DNA from: JANQEU01 sp965242805
GTDB taxonomy: Bacteria; Bacteroidota; Bacteroidia; Cytophagales; Cyclobacteriaceae
Reading direction: 5' to 3'
Length of the DNA stretch: 64,000 nt
Assembly: GCA_965242805.1 (NCBI GenBank)
Contig: CBDETD010000002.1
Coordinates: 1,612,001 to 1,676,000, forward strand
This document shows positions 24,863 to 34,398 of the stretch, one piece after another. A model generated the notes under the pieces. It ran no database searches and had not been told where the DNA came from. It saw only the letters and a list, made by a program, of their open reading frames with translations. Position numbers and translations under genes: made by a program. The first letter of the stretch is position 1. Each line of letters begins with the position of its first letter.

Positions 24863-25303
24863 ATGACTGGATATTCTTTTACTCTTTATGCCCATTCCGG
24901 AATACGCTGGCTCGCTTTTACACTAGCAATAATTGTAGTGATCAAGTCGCTGGTTGGCTTGTTTGGGGGATCTAAATATTCCAAAATCGATAACATAACA
25001 GGAGCTTCATTTGTAGGGTTTATGCATCTGAATCTTCTCTTGGGATTTATATTATATTTTTTCTTAAGCCCATTAACAAGTACTGCATTTATGGATTTCG
25101 GGTCAGCGATGAAAGATGATCAGTTAAGGTTTTGGGCTGTGGAACACATTACTCTAATGATCTTGTCTGTAGCCGCTGCACAAATTGGCAGGTCAATATC
25201 GAAAAAAGCAGAAGATGATGGAGTGAAGTTCCGCTTTCAGTCAATCTTCTATGGGATCTCCCTTCTTTTGATGGTGTTCGGAATACCATGGGACAGAATA
25301 TAA
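24863..25303 (+). CDS. Four-helix membrane protein with conserved His, cytochrome b-like
   Basis: 146 residues from ATG 24863 (the TTG at 24836 is less likely). Four membrane helices. The starts of three helices carry His: YAHSGIRWLAF, FMHLNLLLGF and EHITLMIL. Similar small proteins in Bacteroidota are often labelled cytochrome B; the HSG(I/L)RW start is typical. Paired His residues could bind heme, but this is inference. A terminator follows. No neighbour gives a clue. Confidence 0.65.
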   Translation: MTGYSFTLYAHSGIRWLAFTLAIIVVIKSLVGLFGGSKYSKIDNITGASFVGFMHLNLLLGFILYFFLSPLTSTAFMDFGSAMKDDQLRFWAVEHITLMILSVAAAQIGRSISKKAEDDGVKFRFQSIFYGISLLLMVFGIPWDRI

Positions 25304-25322
25304 CAGAAGACTTTAGACAGAA

Positions 25323-25360
25323 GACTTTAGATGCTGCATACTTAGTCTAAAGTCTTTATT
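25323..25360 (+). terminator. Terminator with a repeated arm
   Basis: GACTTTAGA (25323-25331) pairs with TCTAAAGTC (25346-25354), then TTTATTCTT. The left arm is repeated just upstream (about 25309-25317), so two alternative stems are possible. It may serve both the membrane protein and the his operon arriving from the other side. Confidence 0.65.
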
Positions 25361-25380
25361 CTTATAGTTAAAAAATCTCA

Positions 25381-26475
25381 TCAAAGTTTTCCTTTGGTAG
25401 TAGGGAGTTGGTCCAAATTACTCACATCTCTCGAAATCGCCATTTTAATGCTTTTTGCAAAAGCTTTGAATATCGCTTCGATTTTGTGGTGTTCATTATC
25501 TCCCACTGCGTTGATATTCAAATTACACTTTGCTGAATCTGCAAAGGACTTGAAAAAGTGATAAAACATTTCAGTTGGTACATCACCGATTTTTTCTCGC
25601 TTAAAATCTGCCTCCCATACCAACCATGGTCTTCCTCCAAAATCAATGGCAATTTGCGCCAATGAGTCATCCATGGGCAATAAAAATCCGTAACGTCCGA
25701 TCCCCCTTTTGTTTCCAAGAGCTTCTAAAAATGCCTCACCAAGGGTTAACGAAGTATCTTCAATGGTATGATGCTCATCAATGTTTAGATCACCCTGGCA
25801 CGCAATATTGAGGTCTATTTGCCCATGTTTTCCAATTTGTTCCAGCATATGATCGAAGAAAGGTAAGCCAGTATCAATATTCGTTTCACCGGTTCCATCC
25901 AGGTTGAGGTCAACTTTAATCTTAGTCTCATTTGTATCCCTGACAATGGATGCTTTCCTTGAGTTCAGGATCAAGTACTCATAAATATCTTTCCAACTGC
26001 CAGCAGTGAAATTGGCTGACTCTTCAGGGTTGTTCCCAAGGAATACTGATTTACACCCCAGATTTTTTGAAAGCTGAATATCTGACTGTCGGTCACCTAT
26101 TACAAATGAATTCTTTATATCATATTGACCGTTGAGATATGCCCTGAGCATACCAACGCCAGGTTTACGATTCGGATGACCATCTGCATCCAAGTGCTCG
26201 TCAATGTGGATCGCATCAAAATTAATGCCCTGACTTTCAAGAATTCTCATGAGCATATTTTGTAGAGGAAAAAACTTGTGAAAAGGATTGGAATCTGTTC
26301 CTAAACCATCCTGATTCGACACCATCACCAACAGATAATCCGATTCCCTTTGGATCTTTCGTAGATAGACTAAGACATTTTGGAGCAAATCGAATTTTTC
26401 AATTTCATCGATTTGCTCATCTTTTGGTTCGGTAATGATGGTACCATCCCTATCTATAAATAAGATCGGTCTCAT
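25381..26475 (-). CDS. hisB: Bifunctional histidinol-phosphatase / imidazoleglycerol-phosphate dehydratase
   Basis: 364 residues, a natural fusion. The N-terminal part (1-165) is a HAD phosphatase: FIDRDGTI with nucleophile D8 and D10, and GDRQSDIQ for Mg. The C-terminal part (about 170-364) is the dehydratase: DHMLEQIGKHG and HHTIEDT give the paired-His metal sites. It catalyses steps 7 and 9 of histidine synthesis. The last gene of hisGDCB; its ATG overlaps the hisC stop by 4 bases. Confidence 0.96.
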   Translation of the reverse strand: MRPILFIDRDGTIITEPKDEQIDEIEKFDLLQNVLVYLRKIQRESDYLLVMVSNQDGLGTDSNPFHKFFPLQNMLMRILESQGINFDAIHIDEHLDADGHPNRKPGVGMLRAYLNGQYDIKNSFVIGDRQSDIQLSKNLGCKSVFLGNNPEESANFTAGSWKDIYEYLILNSRKASIVRDTNETKIKVDLNLDGTGETNIDTGLPFFDHMLEQIGKHGQIDLNIACQGDLNIDEHHTIEDTSLTLGEAFLEALGNKRGIGRYGFLLPMDDSLAQIAIDFGGRPWLVWEADFKREKIGDVPTEMFYHFFKSFADSAKCNLNINAVGDNEHHKIEAIFKAFAKSIKMAISRDVSNLDQLPTTKGKL

Positions 26476-27521
26476 GCCTTATTGTCAAAAGTTTTTAATG
26501 ATGTGATCAAAGCTTCGTTTTCTTCTTTTGTCCCAACGGTAATCCTTAAACAGTTCTCGCACAAAGGAAGACTTGTTCGATCCCTCACAATTATATTTTT
26601 TGATCGAAGAAAATCAAAAACCTCTAGAGCGTCTTGAAATTTCACTAGCAAAAAATTCGAATCGCTTGGGAATACAGTCTCGACAATTGTCAATTCACCC
26701 AGATTATCGATCAAATATTGCCTATTTGCTATTATTTGTCTAATCCATGAATAAACAGTTTCGGAACTGTTGATTGCGTTGACAGCTCTCTTCTGAACCA
26801 GTCCACTAAGGTTATAGGGAGCTTTTATTCGATTTAAATAAGCAATAATTTGCGAATTCGCATAAGCAATTCCCAGTCTAAATCCCGCAAGTCCCCATGC
26901 CTTACTGAATGTTTGTAATACGATCAGGTTGTCATATTGATCTATCTTCTCTGCAAACGAACCTTTCAAGGAAAAATCTATGTAAGCCTCATCTATTACC
27001 ACTATTCCGGAAGACATCTTAATTATTCTCAGAATGTCTTCCTCCTGAAAGCTATTGCCAGTTGGATTGTTGGGTGAACATATAAATGTCACCTTAGGAG
27101 GGTTCGAACTGTTTCCCGAATCGGAAGGCAATTCAAAGTCAGGAGTTAACAATCTGTTTTCAACTTTGACATTGTGGATCTGAGCAGTGATAGAATACAT
27201 GCTGTATGTTGGTGGAAATACCAAAATACCATCCTCACCGGGTTCACAAAACAATCTAATGATCAGATCAATAGGTTCATCACTCCCATTTCCCAGGAAA
27301 ATGTTGTTGGAAGGAATATGTTTGAGTTTTGAGATAGCCTCTTTCAGTTCCAACTGGTAGGGATCAGGGTATCTATTCCACTCTCCATCGACCACTGACC
27401 CAAAAGGATTCTCATTGGCATCTAGGAATATTTCAGCTGTACCCGAAAAATCATCCCTTGCTGTTGAGTAGGGTACAATTTCTCTTAAGTGAGACCTGAT
27501 CAGATTTTTGATATCTGTCAT
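26472..27521 (-). CDS. hisC: Histidinol-phosphate aminotransferase
   Basis: 349 residues from ATG 27521, which overlaps the hisD stop (ATGA). A longer frame reaching 27698 lies over hisD and is rejected. PLP lysine K207 is in TFSKAWGLAGFRLG; LDANENPFG near residue 35, CSPNNPTGN (148-156) and DEAYIDF (177-183) are fold type I aminotransferase marks. It makes histidinol phosphate from imidazole acetol phosphate with glutamate. Confidence 0.96.
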   Translation of the reverse strand: MTDIKNLIRSHLREIVPYSTARDDFSGTAEIFLDANENPFGSVVDGEWNRYPDPYQLELKEAISKLKHIPSNNIFLGNGSDEPIDLIIRLFCEPGEDGILVFPPTYSMYSITAQIHNVKVENRLLTPDFELPSDSGNSSNPPKVTFICSPNNPTGNSFQEEDILRIIKMSSGIVVIDEAYIDFSLKGSFAEKIDQYDNLIVLQTFSKAWGLAGFRLGIAYANSQIIAYLNRIKAPYNLSGLVQKRAVNAINSSETVYSWIRQIIANRQYLIDNLGELTIVETVFPSDSNFLLVKFQDALEVFDFLRSKNIIVRDRTSLPLCENCLRITVGTKEENEALITSLKTFDNKA

Positions 27522-28801
27522 TTGGATAATGACTTCAGTCTGATTGAAACCGCATTCTTGTGAGCATGAAGCTGTTCTGCCTGAGCCATCTCTTCCACTA
27601 CGGGGCCCAGTCTCTGCAGACCTTCTTTGGTTACTTCCTGGTAAGTTATTTTTTTGACGAAACTGTCCAGGGAAACTCCTGAAAATGCTTTGGCCCAACC
27701 GTCTGTGGGTAGCGTGTGATTTGTTCCCGAGGCATAATCTCCAACTGATTCAGGAGTATATTTTCCAATGAAAATTGAACCAGCATTGATTACACCATCA
27801 ATAATATCATTTGGTTTCTCAATACTTAAAATGAGGTGTTCAGGGCTGTACTCATTGATTATATCCACAAGGGATTCACGTTTTGCAATTATTGCGGGGC
27901 TTTTCTTTATAACCTCCGCAGCAATAGATTTTCTTGGCAAATCTTCAAGTTGTTGATTCACTCTTTTTATGATCTTTTTTGCTTTCTTTTCTGAGGTTGA
28001 TACCAAAACAACCTGGCTGTCAACACCGTGTTCCGCTTGTGATAAAAGATCAGCTGCAGCAAAGGAGGATTTAGCTTTGTCATCGACGATCACCATAACT
28101 TCGGAAGGTCCGGCTGGCATGTCGATGGCTACCTGATCCCTTGCAACCAATTGTTTTGCTGCTGTCACATATTGATTTCCTGGTCCGAAGATCTTATCTA
28201 CTTTCGGTACGGTCTCTGAACCGTAGGCTAAAGCAGCAACAGCCTGGGCGCCCCCCAGCTTAAGAATCCGTTTTATTCCCAGAAGGTTAGCAGTAAAGAG
28301 TACAACCGGATTGATCTTTCCCAATTTGTTAGTTGGAGATGCCATGATGATTTCCTTGCATCCCGCTATTTTTGCTGGAATTCCAAGCATCAGTACCGTT
28401 GAAAAAAGTGGAGCTGTACCCCCAGGAACATATAATCCAACCTTTTCAATAGGAACGGATTTCCTCTTACACACTACCCCTGGCATTACTTCCATTTCCA
28501 GATCAGCGACTTTCTGAGCCTCATGGAATTTCCAGATATTCTCCTTTGCCAGTTCTATTGACTTTCTTAAAGGAGCGGGTACTTCTTTTTCAGCATTCTC
28601 AAGAGTCTTTCCATCTACCCACAGGTCATCCAGCTCTACATGATCATACTCCAACGCATATTTCTTCAGTGCACGGTCACCACCTCTGGCCACTCGCTCA
28701 AGTATGGGAGTGACAATTTTTTCAATCTTGGAATGGTTGTATGATGGGCGTTGTAAGATTTCTGCCAATTTATCTTTTGCCGGATTGTTGTAGATTTTCA
28801 T
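27518..28801 (-). CDS. hisD: Histidinol dehydrogenase
   Basis: 427 residues. Family signatures LYVPGGTAPL (NAD region), GPGNQYVTAAKQ, DMPAGPSEVMV and the metal-binding EH in SPEHL, QAEHG are all present. It performs the last two oxidations, histidinol to histidine, in a Zn-dependent dimer. Second gene of the operon; its ATG overlaps the hisG stop by one base (TAATG). Confidence 0.97.
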   Translation of the reverse strand: MKIYNNPAKDKLAEILQRPSYNHSKIEKIVTPILERVARGGDRALKKYALEYDHVELDDLWVDGKTLENAEKEVPAPLRKSIELAKENIWKFHEAQKVADLEMEVMPGVVCKRKSVPIEKVGLYVPGGTAPLFSTVLMLGIPAKIAGCKEIIMASPTNKLGKINPVVLFTANLLGIKRILKLGGAQAVAALAYGSETVPKVDKIFGPGNQYVTAAKQLVARDQVAIDMPAGPSEVMVIVDDKAKSSFAAADLLSQAEHGVDSQVVLVSTSEKKAKKIIKRVNQQLEDLPRKSIAAEVIKKSPAIIAKRESLVDIINEYSPEHLILSIEKPNDIIDGVINAGSIFIGKYTPESVGDYASGTNHTLPTDGWAKAFSGVSLDSFVKKITYQEVTKEGLQRLGPVVEEMAQAEQLHAHKNAVSIRLKSLSK

Positions 28802-29658
28802 TAGCGTATCATCTTTTCAATTGGTACGACCAATATCCCTTCTGCTCCGGCCGATCTGATCAGTTCTATATTTTCCCAAAATTCGTCTTCATTGATCACT
28901 GAATGCACGCTACTCCATCCTTCCGTTGCTAATGGCAGAACTGTCGGTGACCTCATTCCAGGTAGGATTTTCACAATATCTGATATCTTTCCATTTGGAG
29001 CGTTCAAAAGAACGTACTTGTTACTTCTGCCCTCAAGGACTGCATCAATTCTGAATAAAAGCCTGTTCACTAAAGAATTCTTCTCTTCTGAAAGGTTCTC
29101 CTTAGAGACCAGCACTGCTTCAGAATTTAGGACAGTCTCCACTTCTTTGAGTCCATTACTTATCAAAGTACTTCCGGAACTGACAATATCACAAATCCCG
29201 TCTGCTAATCCAATTCCAGGTGCAATTTCGACAGATCCACTTATTTCATGAATATTTGAATTGACTCCTTTTTCCTTCAAGAATTTACTGAGAATATTGG
29301 GATATGACGTGGCAATGCTTTTATTGTTAAAAAATCGAATCCCATCGTAGGGAGTATCCCTTGATACGGCAAGTGATAAGCGACACTTTGAAAACCCCAG
29401 TCTCTTGATCTCTTTGATTTCCTTTTCGGACTCCAGGTGGACATTTTGACCAATTATCCCAATATCGGCAATACCATCCTCGACATATCCAGGTATATCA
29501 TCGTCTCGAAGAAAAAGAAATTCAAGGGGGAAATTTGTAGAACTGGTTTTCAATTTACGGGTACCATTGCTGAATTTGATCCCACTTTCCTTAAACAGTT
29601 TTAAGGAGTCTTCACTTAAACGACCTGATTTTTGAATTGCGACTTTTAACACTTCCAT
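28801..29658 (-). CDS. hisG: ATP phosphoribosyltransferase, long form
   Basis: 285 residues: the long, HisZ-independent type with a C-terminal regulatory domain (about 210-285) for histidine feedback. Near the N-terminus KVAIQKSGRLSEDSL binds substrate; EIAPGIGLADGICDIVSSG is the PRPP loop. It is the first enzyme of histidine synthesis. First gene of hisGDCB; the rest (hisHAFIE) is not in the window. A His-rich leader peptide lies 50 bp upstream. Confidence 0.96.
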   Translation of the reverse strand: MEVLKVAIQKSGRLSEDSLKLFKESGIKFSNGTRKLKTSSTNFPLEFLFLRDDDIPGYVEDGIADIGIIGQNVHLESEKEIKEIKRLGFSKCRLSLAVSRDTPYDGIRFFNNKSIATSYPNILSKFLKEKGVNSNIHEISGSVEIAPGIGLADGICDIVSSGSTLISNGLKEVETVLNSEAVLVSKENLSEEKNSLVNRLLFRIDAVLEGRSNKYVLLNAPNGKISDIVKILPGMRSPTVLPLATEGWSSVHSVINEDEFWENIELIRSAGAEGILVVPIEKMIR

Positions 29659-29659
29659 T

Positions 29660-29708
29660 GCTGAAGAAAAAAATTAAGGGTTATAAACAGACTATCGACC
29701 AGGAGTTC
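29660..29708 (-). promoter_or_regulatory. his attenuator region
   Basis: Between the leader peptide and hisG the minus strand holds GTCGAT (pairing with the leader), a GGT..ACC pair that could form a poor terminator stem, then TTAATTTTTTT. Termination here when His-tRNA is plentiful would fit, but the terminator stem is weak by eye. Confidence 0.45.
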
Positions 29709-29750
29709 CTAGTGGTGATGATGATGGAGATGTCGATTTAGCCTTTTCAT
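29709..29750 (-). CDS. hisL: his operon leader peptide (MKRLNRHLHHHHH)
   Basis: A 13-residue frame, too short for gene callers, with six His among the last seven residues, ending TAG 50 bases before hisG. An in-frame ATG two codons earlier is also possible. In the RNA, ATCGAC in the leader can pair with GTCGAT after the stop, enclosing the His codons, and a seven-T run stands just before hisG. This is the layout of classical translational attenuation. A TTG-N19-TAATTTTTG promoter-like stretch lies right upstream (box at 29764-29772). Confidence 0.8.
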   Translation of the reverse strand: MKRLNRHLHHHHH

Positions 29751-29827
29751 ACACATGACTATGCAAAAATTAAAATTGGACGGAAGGAAAACAACCAAAA
29801 ACCCAAAAAGTTAGGATTGAACGCGGT

Positions 29828-30673
29828 TTAATCAAGACTCAATGTCCAAACAGGCCTTTTTGAGTGATTGACAACATCTTCTGCAATACTTCCTGTGAGA
29901 AAATGATTAAATCCGGTTCTTTGGTTTGTACCCAATGCGATCATATCCGAATCGATGTCTTCAGCATAATAAATAATGCCATCCTCCTCATTCGTATAAT
30001 TGTAAATATCAATTGTGCAATTAGAAATATTATGCGTCTTGATAAAATTATTCATAAGATCCCTGTCATGCCGGTTAGTTGTGAAATTGGCCGGAGTATT
30101 GATTTTCACAATCCTTAGCTGTCCATCGAATAACTTCTGCAAATCTTTCAACTTAGTGACGAATTCATCATTCAAATTTTGAAAATTAGAAGCGAACACT
30201 ATCTCATGAATATCTTCCAATCTCGCGGCCTCCTTTAGAGTGATCACCGGACAATTTGCAGTTCTGACAACTCTTTCGGCATTCGAACCCACGAATAATT
30301 CATCTATACCTTCCGACCCTGAGGTTCCCATTACAACTAAACTTACCTCTTCCTCACCGACCTCTGAGGCGAGCGTATTGTAAGGAGTTCCAAGTTGGAT
30401 CTTATACTTGACTTCCATACCCTGAAAATCAGATTTCGATAATTTCTCCTCCAATTTATCTTTAACTAACTGAATCAGTCTTGTGAAGTAAACATTCTGC
30501 ATGGGATCCATTTCCGTTGCTCCCATAAATTTTAATTGCGATTCTGAGGGGTGATCAATTATGTTTAATATCAAAACCTCTTTGGCTTTGGTTTTATTTC
30601 CGACCTGAACAGCAAAATCCAATGCATGATCTGCAACCTTGGTAAAATCGTAAGGGACCAGAATTCGATTCAT
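29828..30673 (-). CDS. Universal stress protein with two UspA domains
   Basis: 281 residues from ATG 30673 (MNRILVPYDF), the usual Usp start; an ATG 6 bases earlier exists. Two tandem UspA domains: 1-145 and about 148-281. Each ends near a nucleotide-binding GxxG pattern: VVMGTSGSEGIDELFVGSNAE, and GTNQRTGFNHFLTGSIAE. ATP-binding type by motif. Cytoplasmic stress protein of unknown target. It lies downstream of menA on the same strand with a gap of 74 bp. Confidence 0.9.
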   Translation of the reverse strand: MNRILVPYDFTKVADHALDFAVQVGNKTKAKEVLILNIIDHPSESQLKFMGATEMDPMQNVYFTRLIQLVKDKLEEKLSKSDFQGMEVKYKIQLGTPYNTLASEVGEEEVSLVVMGTSGSEGIDELFVGSNAERVVRTANCPVITLKEAARLEDIHEIVFASNFQNLNDEFVTKLKDLQKLFDGQLRIVKINTPANFTTNRHDRDLMNNFIKTHNISNCTIDIYNYTNEEDGIIYYAEDIDSDMIALGTNQRTGFNHFLTGSIAEDVVNHSKRPVWTLSLD

Positions 30674-30753
30674 TATCATAAAAAATTTGGGTTGCCCTAA
30701 ATTAAACGAAATAAGAAATGAATCCTTATCAGGGGTGATAATTTGATCTAATC

Positions 30754-31662
30754 TTAAAAGACACTGTCAATCCAGAGAGATGTACCGAAGAGTAGGACCA
30801 GCAACAATGTGGACATGGCCAATTTCTTAAGTTGAGGGTCAAGCTCCGCACCTTCCTTCATACTGACGGATCTAAAGTGCAAAAATATTACAGGTACGAT
30901 CAGGAGAAATAGAAATGATGTAATGCCATTAAAATGGATCAATGCGAATACGATCAGACTGACAAGGGAACCAATCAACAAAGAAGCATGGTAATAAACT
31001 GCATTCCGATTTCCGATACGGACTGGTATTGACTTTTTGCCAGCCGACCTGTCCGACTCAATATCCCTCATGTTATTTACATTCAACACTCCTACTGAAA
31101 GAAGTCCGCATGTTATTGACGGTAAAAGTATGGTCCAATTGACACTGGATGTTTGCAGATAATAGCTTCCGTAAACGCCTACAATCCCAAAAAAAATAAA
31201 AACAAAAAGATCACCAAGACCTGCGTAACCATACGGATTCTTGCCTATGGTATATTTGATGGCTGCGCCAATTGATAATAATCCCACAGCTAGAAAGATC
31301 AGCGTGGTAACCCATTGATCTTTGAGTGCGATCCATAATAGCACCAGTCCCGAAATTAAAGCTAGTAGACTACAAATTATTATGGCCATTCTCATTTGGC
31401 CCTTTGTTAACTGCCCGGAAGAAACCATTCGATGGGGCCCAATTCGATTTCCGCCGTCCACACCCGAAACAGCATCCCCATAATCGTTGGCCAGATTGGA
31501 TAATACCTGGAGAAACAAGGTTGTAAGCAGGCACAAAAACAAAATGATGTAATCCAACTGAATAAAGTAACCAGCAAGAAACGAGCCCATCAAAATACAT
31601 GAAAAGGCAAGTGGCAAAGTCCGTAATCGGAAAGCTGTGATCCAGGCCTGTATTTTACTCAT
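30754..31662 (-). CDS. menA: 1,4-dihydroxy-2-naphthoate polyprenyltransferase
   Basis: 302 residues with about eight or nine membrane helices. The two Asp-rich motifs of UbiA prenyltransferases are present: NLANDYGDAVSGVDG (N56-D63) and NNMRDIESDRSAGKK. The GPHRMVSSGQ stretch is typical of MenA. It attaches the prenyl tail to naphthoate in menaquinone synthesis, as expected in Bacteroidota. It starts 1 base after the argS stop, so it is in the same operon, though unrelated in function. Confidence 0.93.
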   Translation of the reverse strand: MSKIQAWITAFRLRTLPLAFSCILMGSFLAGYFIQLDYIILFLCLLTTLFLQVLSNLANDYGDAVSGVDGGNRIGPHRMVSSGQLTKGQMRMAIIICSLLALISGLVLLWIALKDQWVTTLIFLAVGLLSIGAAIKYTIGKNPYGYAGLGDLFVFIFFGIVGVYGSYYLQTSSVNWTILLPSITCGLLSVGVLNVNNMRDIESDRSAGKKSIPVRIGNRNAVYYHASLLIGSLVSLIVFALIHFNGITSFLFLLIVPVIFLHFRSVSMKEGAELDPQLKKLAMSTLLLVLLFGTSLWIDSVF

Positions 31663-31663
31663 T

Positions 31664-33451
31664 TTACATCCTCTCCGGAACGTTTATACCAAGAAGGTCC
31701 ATTGCGGAACAGATCACCAAAGCTGTGCACTTGGACAATGCCAATCTCAAACTTAGTACCGATTCATCTTCCTCATTGAAAATGGAAATTTCCTGGTAAA
31801 ATGAATTATAGTATTTGGCAAGGTCATAGACAAATTGAGCAATTATTGCCGGGGAATATTCCTTCGCTGCTGTTTGTACTACAGTAGGGAACTTTGATAA
31901 ATGGTTTATGATGTCCAATTCCAAATCATCTATTGAAGGAAGATCCGTCGTGACCTCTTCAGTTTTACCAAGTTGTTGCGCTCTTCTTGTAATGGCAGAA
32001 ATCCTGGCATGTGTATACTGTATGAATGGTCCCGTGTGACCGTGGAATTCAATTGATTCTTCGGGATTAAACAACATTCGCTTCTTGGGGTCCACCTTAA
32101 GAAGGTAGTATTTCAATGCTCCCAATCCAATCGTTTCGAACAAGTTACTTGCCTCATTCTCTGTTAATCCTTCGATTTTGCCTAATTCTCGTGTGTGTTG
32201 CTCGGAGGTATCAAACATTTGTTGAATTAGGTCATCCGCGTCCACCACTGTCCCTTCCCTGGACTTCATTTTTCCGCTTGGAAGATCTACCATTCCATAC
32301 GATAAATGATATAATCCTTCACCATAGTTTCTTCCTAGTTTTTTCATGATTGAGAAGAGGACTTTGAAATGATAATCCTGCTCATTCCCAACCACATACA
32401 CAGACTTTTGCATGGGGAAGTCATTGTACTTAAAGTCGCATGTTCCCATGTCCTGGGTCATGTACACGGATGTTCCGTCTGATCTCAGGATCAATTTTTC
32501 ATCCATCCCCTCCTTTGTTAAATCCACCCAAACCGAACCGTCTTGTTTCTTATAGAAAACCCCCTTCTCAAGACCTTCTTCGACGATGTCCTTGCCTAGA
32601 AGATATGTATCAGATTCATGATAGATCTTATGAAAAGAAATACCCATCTTTTCGTAGGTCTCATTAAATCCCTGGTAAACCCAACCATTAAGTTTTTCCC
32701 AGAGAGAAACAGTCTGTGGGTCTTTCTTTTCCCACTTTTTCAACAATTCTTGTGCCTCAAGAATAAGAGGTGCATTTTTCTTGGCGTCTTCCGTAGAAGT
32801 TCCCTGTGAAACTAGGGATTCGATTTCTTTTTTATACTCCTGATCAAAAATGACGTAGTATTTCCCGACAAGGTGATCCCCTTTTATACCTGATGATTCA
32901 GGTGTCTCACCATTCCCAAATTTTTCATAAGCCAACATGGACTTGCAGATATGGATCCCGCGGTCATTTACGAGATTGGTTTTCATTACATCATATCCAG
33001 CAAATTCCAGTATCCGGGAAACTGCGTCGCCCAGGAAATTATTACGAAGATGACCAAGGTGGAGAGGTTTATTGGTATTGGGAGAACTGAATTCGACCAT
33101 TACTTTCTGGTCACTTTGAAGGCCCTGTCCAAACTTATTTGCAGAATGAATATCTTTCAAAACTTCGAGCCATAACTGGTGCTTCAGGGTCAGATTGAGA
33201 AATCCTTTTACAACGTTGAAACTTTCTACCAGTTCTGAACTAGCTACTAAGAAATCTCCGATTTTTGTGCCTGATTGTTCAGGTGAAAGTCTGGTTATTT
33301 TGAGGTGTGGGAATAAGACAAATGTATGTGTCCCTTCAAATTCTTTCCTTGTAGGTTGAAACGAGATCTGCTCTTTATCAACTTCTGCTTTGAAAAGGTT
33401 TTCAAATGCCTTTTGAACTTCCTCAGCAAGTTTTTCCTCAATCTGTATCAT
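31664..33451 (-). CDS. argS: Arginyl-tRNA synthetase
   Basis: 595 residues, class Ia. N-terminal Add1-type domain, then the HIGH signature as HLGH (131-134) in SPNTNKPLHLGHLRN, and the KMSKS-like loop GKMKSREG. The DALR anticodon domain with many Leu follows at the end. It charges tRNA-Arg. Third gene of a minus-strand operon behind two arginine/citrulline-type hydrolases; its ATG overlaps the previous stop by 4 bases. Confidence 0.96.
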   Translation of the reverse strand: MIQIEEKLAEEVQKAFENLFKAEVDKEQISFQPTRKEFEGTHTFVLFPHLKITRLSPEQSGTKIGDFLVASSELVESFNVVKGFLNLTLKHQLWLEVLKDIHSANKFGQGLQSDQKVMVEFSSPNTNKPLHLGHLRNNFLGDAVSRILEFAGYDVMKTNLVNDRGIHICKSMLAYEKFGNGETPESSGIKGDHLVGKYYVIFDQEYKKEIESLVSQGTSTEDAKKNAPLILEAQELLKKWEKKDPQTVSLWEKLNGWVYQGFNETYEKMGISFHKIYHESDTYLLGKDIVEEGLEKGVFYKKQDGSVWVDLTKEGMDEKLILRSDGTSVYMTQDMGTCDFKYNDFPMQKSVYVVGNEQDYHFKVLFSIMKKLGRNYGEGLYHLSYGMVDLPSGKMKSREGTVVDADDLIQQMFDTSEQHTRELGKIEGLTENEASNLFETIGLGALKYYLLKVDPKKRMLFNPEESIEFHGHTGPFIQYTHARISAITRRAQQLGKTEEVTTDLPSIDDLELDIINHLSKFPTVVQTAAKEYSPAIIAQFVYDLAKYYNSFYQEISIFNEEDESVLSLRLALSKCTALVICSAMDLLGINVPERM

Positions 33452-34398
33452 GTGGTCACTAACGTTGGTTTTGGAAGAAAGACCTCAGCCATCATACATC
33501 GAACTCCTCCTCCACCAAGAGTTTCAATAGTGGGGATGGGACTATCAAGTATTTCTCCAAAGATCTTCAGTCTTTCTAACTGGTCATCATTGAAAGCATG
33601 GAACGCAGCCGACGACATTACAATGAATGAATCACCATCCTTATTCTTGACTTGTAAAATATTACCAGCAAATTGGTGGATCTGCTCTTCACTAATACCA
33701 ATTATTTCTTTTCCTGTTGATTGTAACTTGTTGACCAGAGAATCTCGTTCAGAGCTGTTATCTATACATTCCAATGCCACGACCGCAAACTTCTCGCCAA
33801 CAGCCATCATAACGTTTGTATGATAGATAGGTAACCTTTGGTTATTTACTGTTTGGTTTGCATGAAAGCTTAGAATCTCATAACCAGTCTTATTGTGGAA
33901 GTCTTCAAGTACATCGATGGAAGTCCTTTCAGATAGAGCAGCATAGGCTACTTTATGAGGACGGTCCAGAATAAGACTCCCGGTACCTTCTAAAAACTTA
34001 TTCTTTTCCTCCCAATGAGTAAAACTGAAGATCTGGTCAACAAAAAATTCTTCACGAAACTTATTTATTACATCTTCTCTCCTCTCCCTCCGCCGATTTG
34101 GAGCAAACATCGGGTACGTTATGATGGTACCATCATCATGAAGAGTTACCCAATTATTAGGGAATATTGAGTCCGGGGTATCTGATATTTCCGTGTCCTC
34201 GAAAACCACAACTTCAATTTGGTTTTGCCGAAGTTTAGCTACAAAAGTGTCAAATTCCCGTAATGCCAGATCTTGTGCCTTGTCAGTGGAAATACCTTCC
34301 ATACTGCGTTGAAAGTAATTGTTTACTGCCGTTTCTTCATTTTTCTTGAAATGAATGGGTTTGACCATGAAAATTGTATCGGTGATCTGGCTATACAT
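33448..34398 (-). CDS. CtlX-type citrulline hydrolase / arginine deiminase-fold protein
   Basis: 316 residues, a guanidine-modifying (pentein) fold. DTPDSIFPNNW, then a run of Arg in NRRRERRE, the His in YHTNVMM and a C-terminal nucleophile C301 in GGVRCMMAE are hallmarks of the CtlX family, which splits citrulline to ornithine in Francisella. An amidinotransferase or deiminase role cannot be excluded. Its start overlaps the preceding gene by 8 bases and its stop overlaps argS by 4, so the three are one operon. Confidence 0.8.
   Translation of the reverse strand: MYSQITDTIFMVKPIHFKKNEETAVNNYFQRSMEGISTDKAQDLALREFDTFVAKLRQNQIEVVVFEDTEISDTPDSIFPNNWVTLHDDGTIITYPMFAPNRRRERREDVINKFREEFFVDQIFSFTHWEEKNKFLEGTGSLILDRPHKVAYAALSERTSIDVLEDFHNKTGYEILSFHANQTVNNQRLPIYHTNVMMAVGEKFAVVALECIDNSSERDSLVNKLQSTGKEIIGISEEQIHQFAGNILQVKNKDGDSFIVMSSAAFHAFNDDQLERLKIFGEILDSPIPTIETLGGGGVRCMMAEVFLPKPTLVTT

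Noticed and set aside
26472..27698. Long hisC frame from 27698
   Set aside because: The extra 59 residues lie over hisD in another frame and lack aminotransferase sequence; ATG at 27521 overlaps the hisD stop as ATGA.
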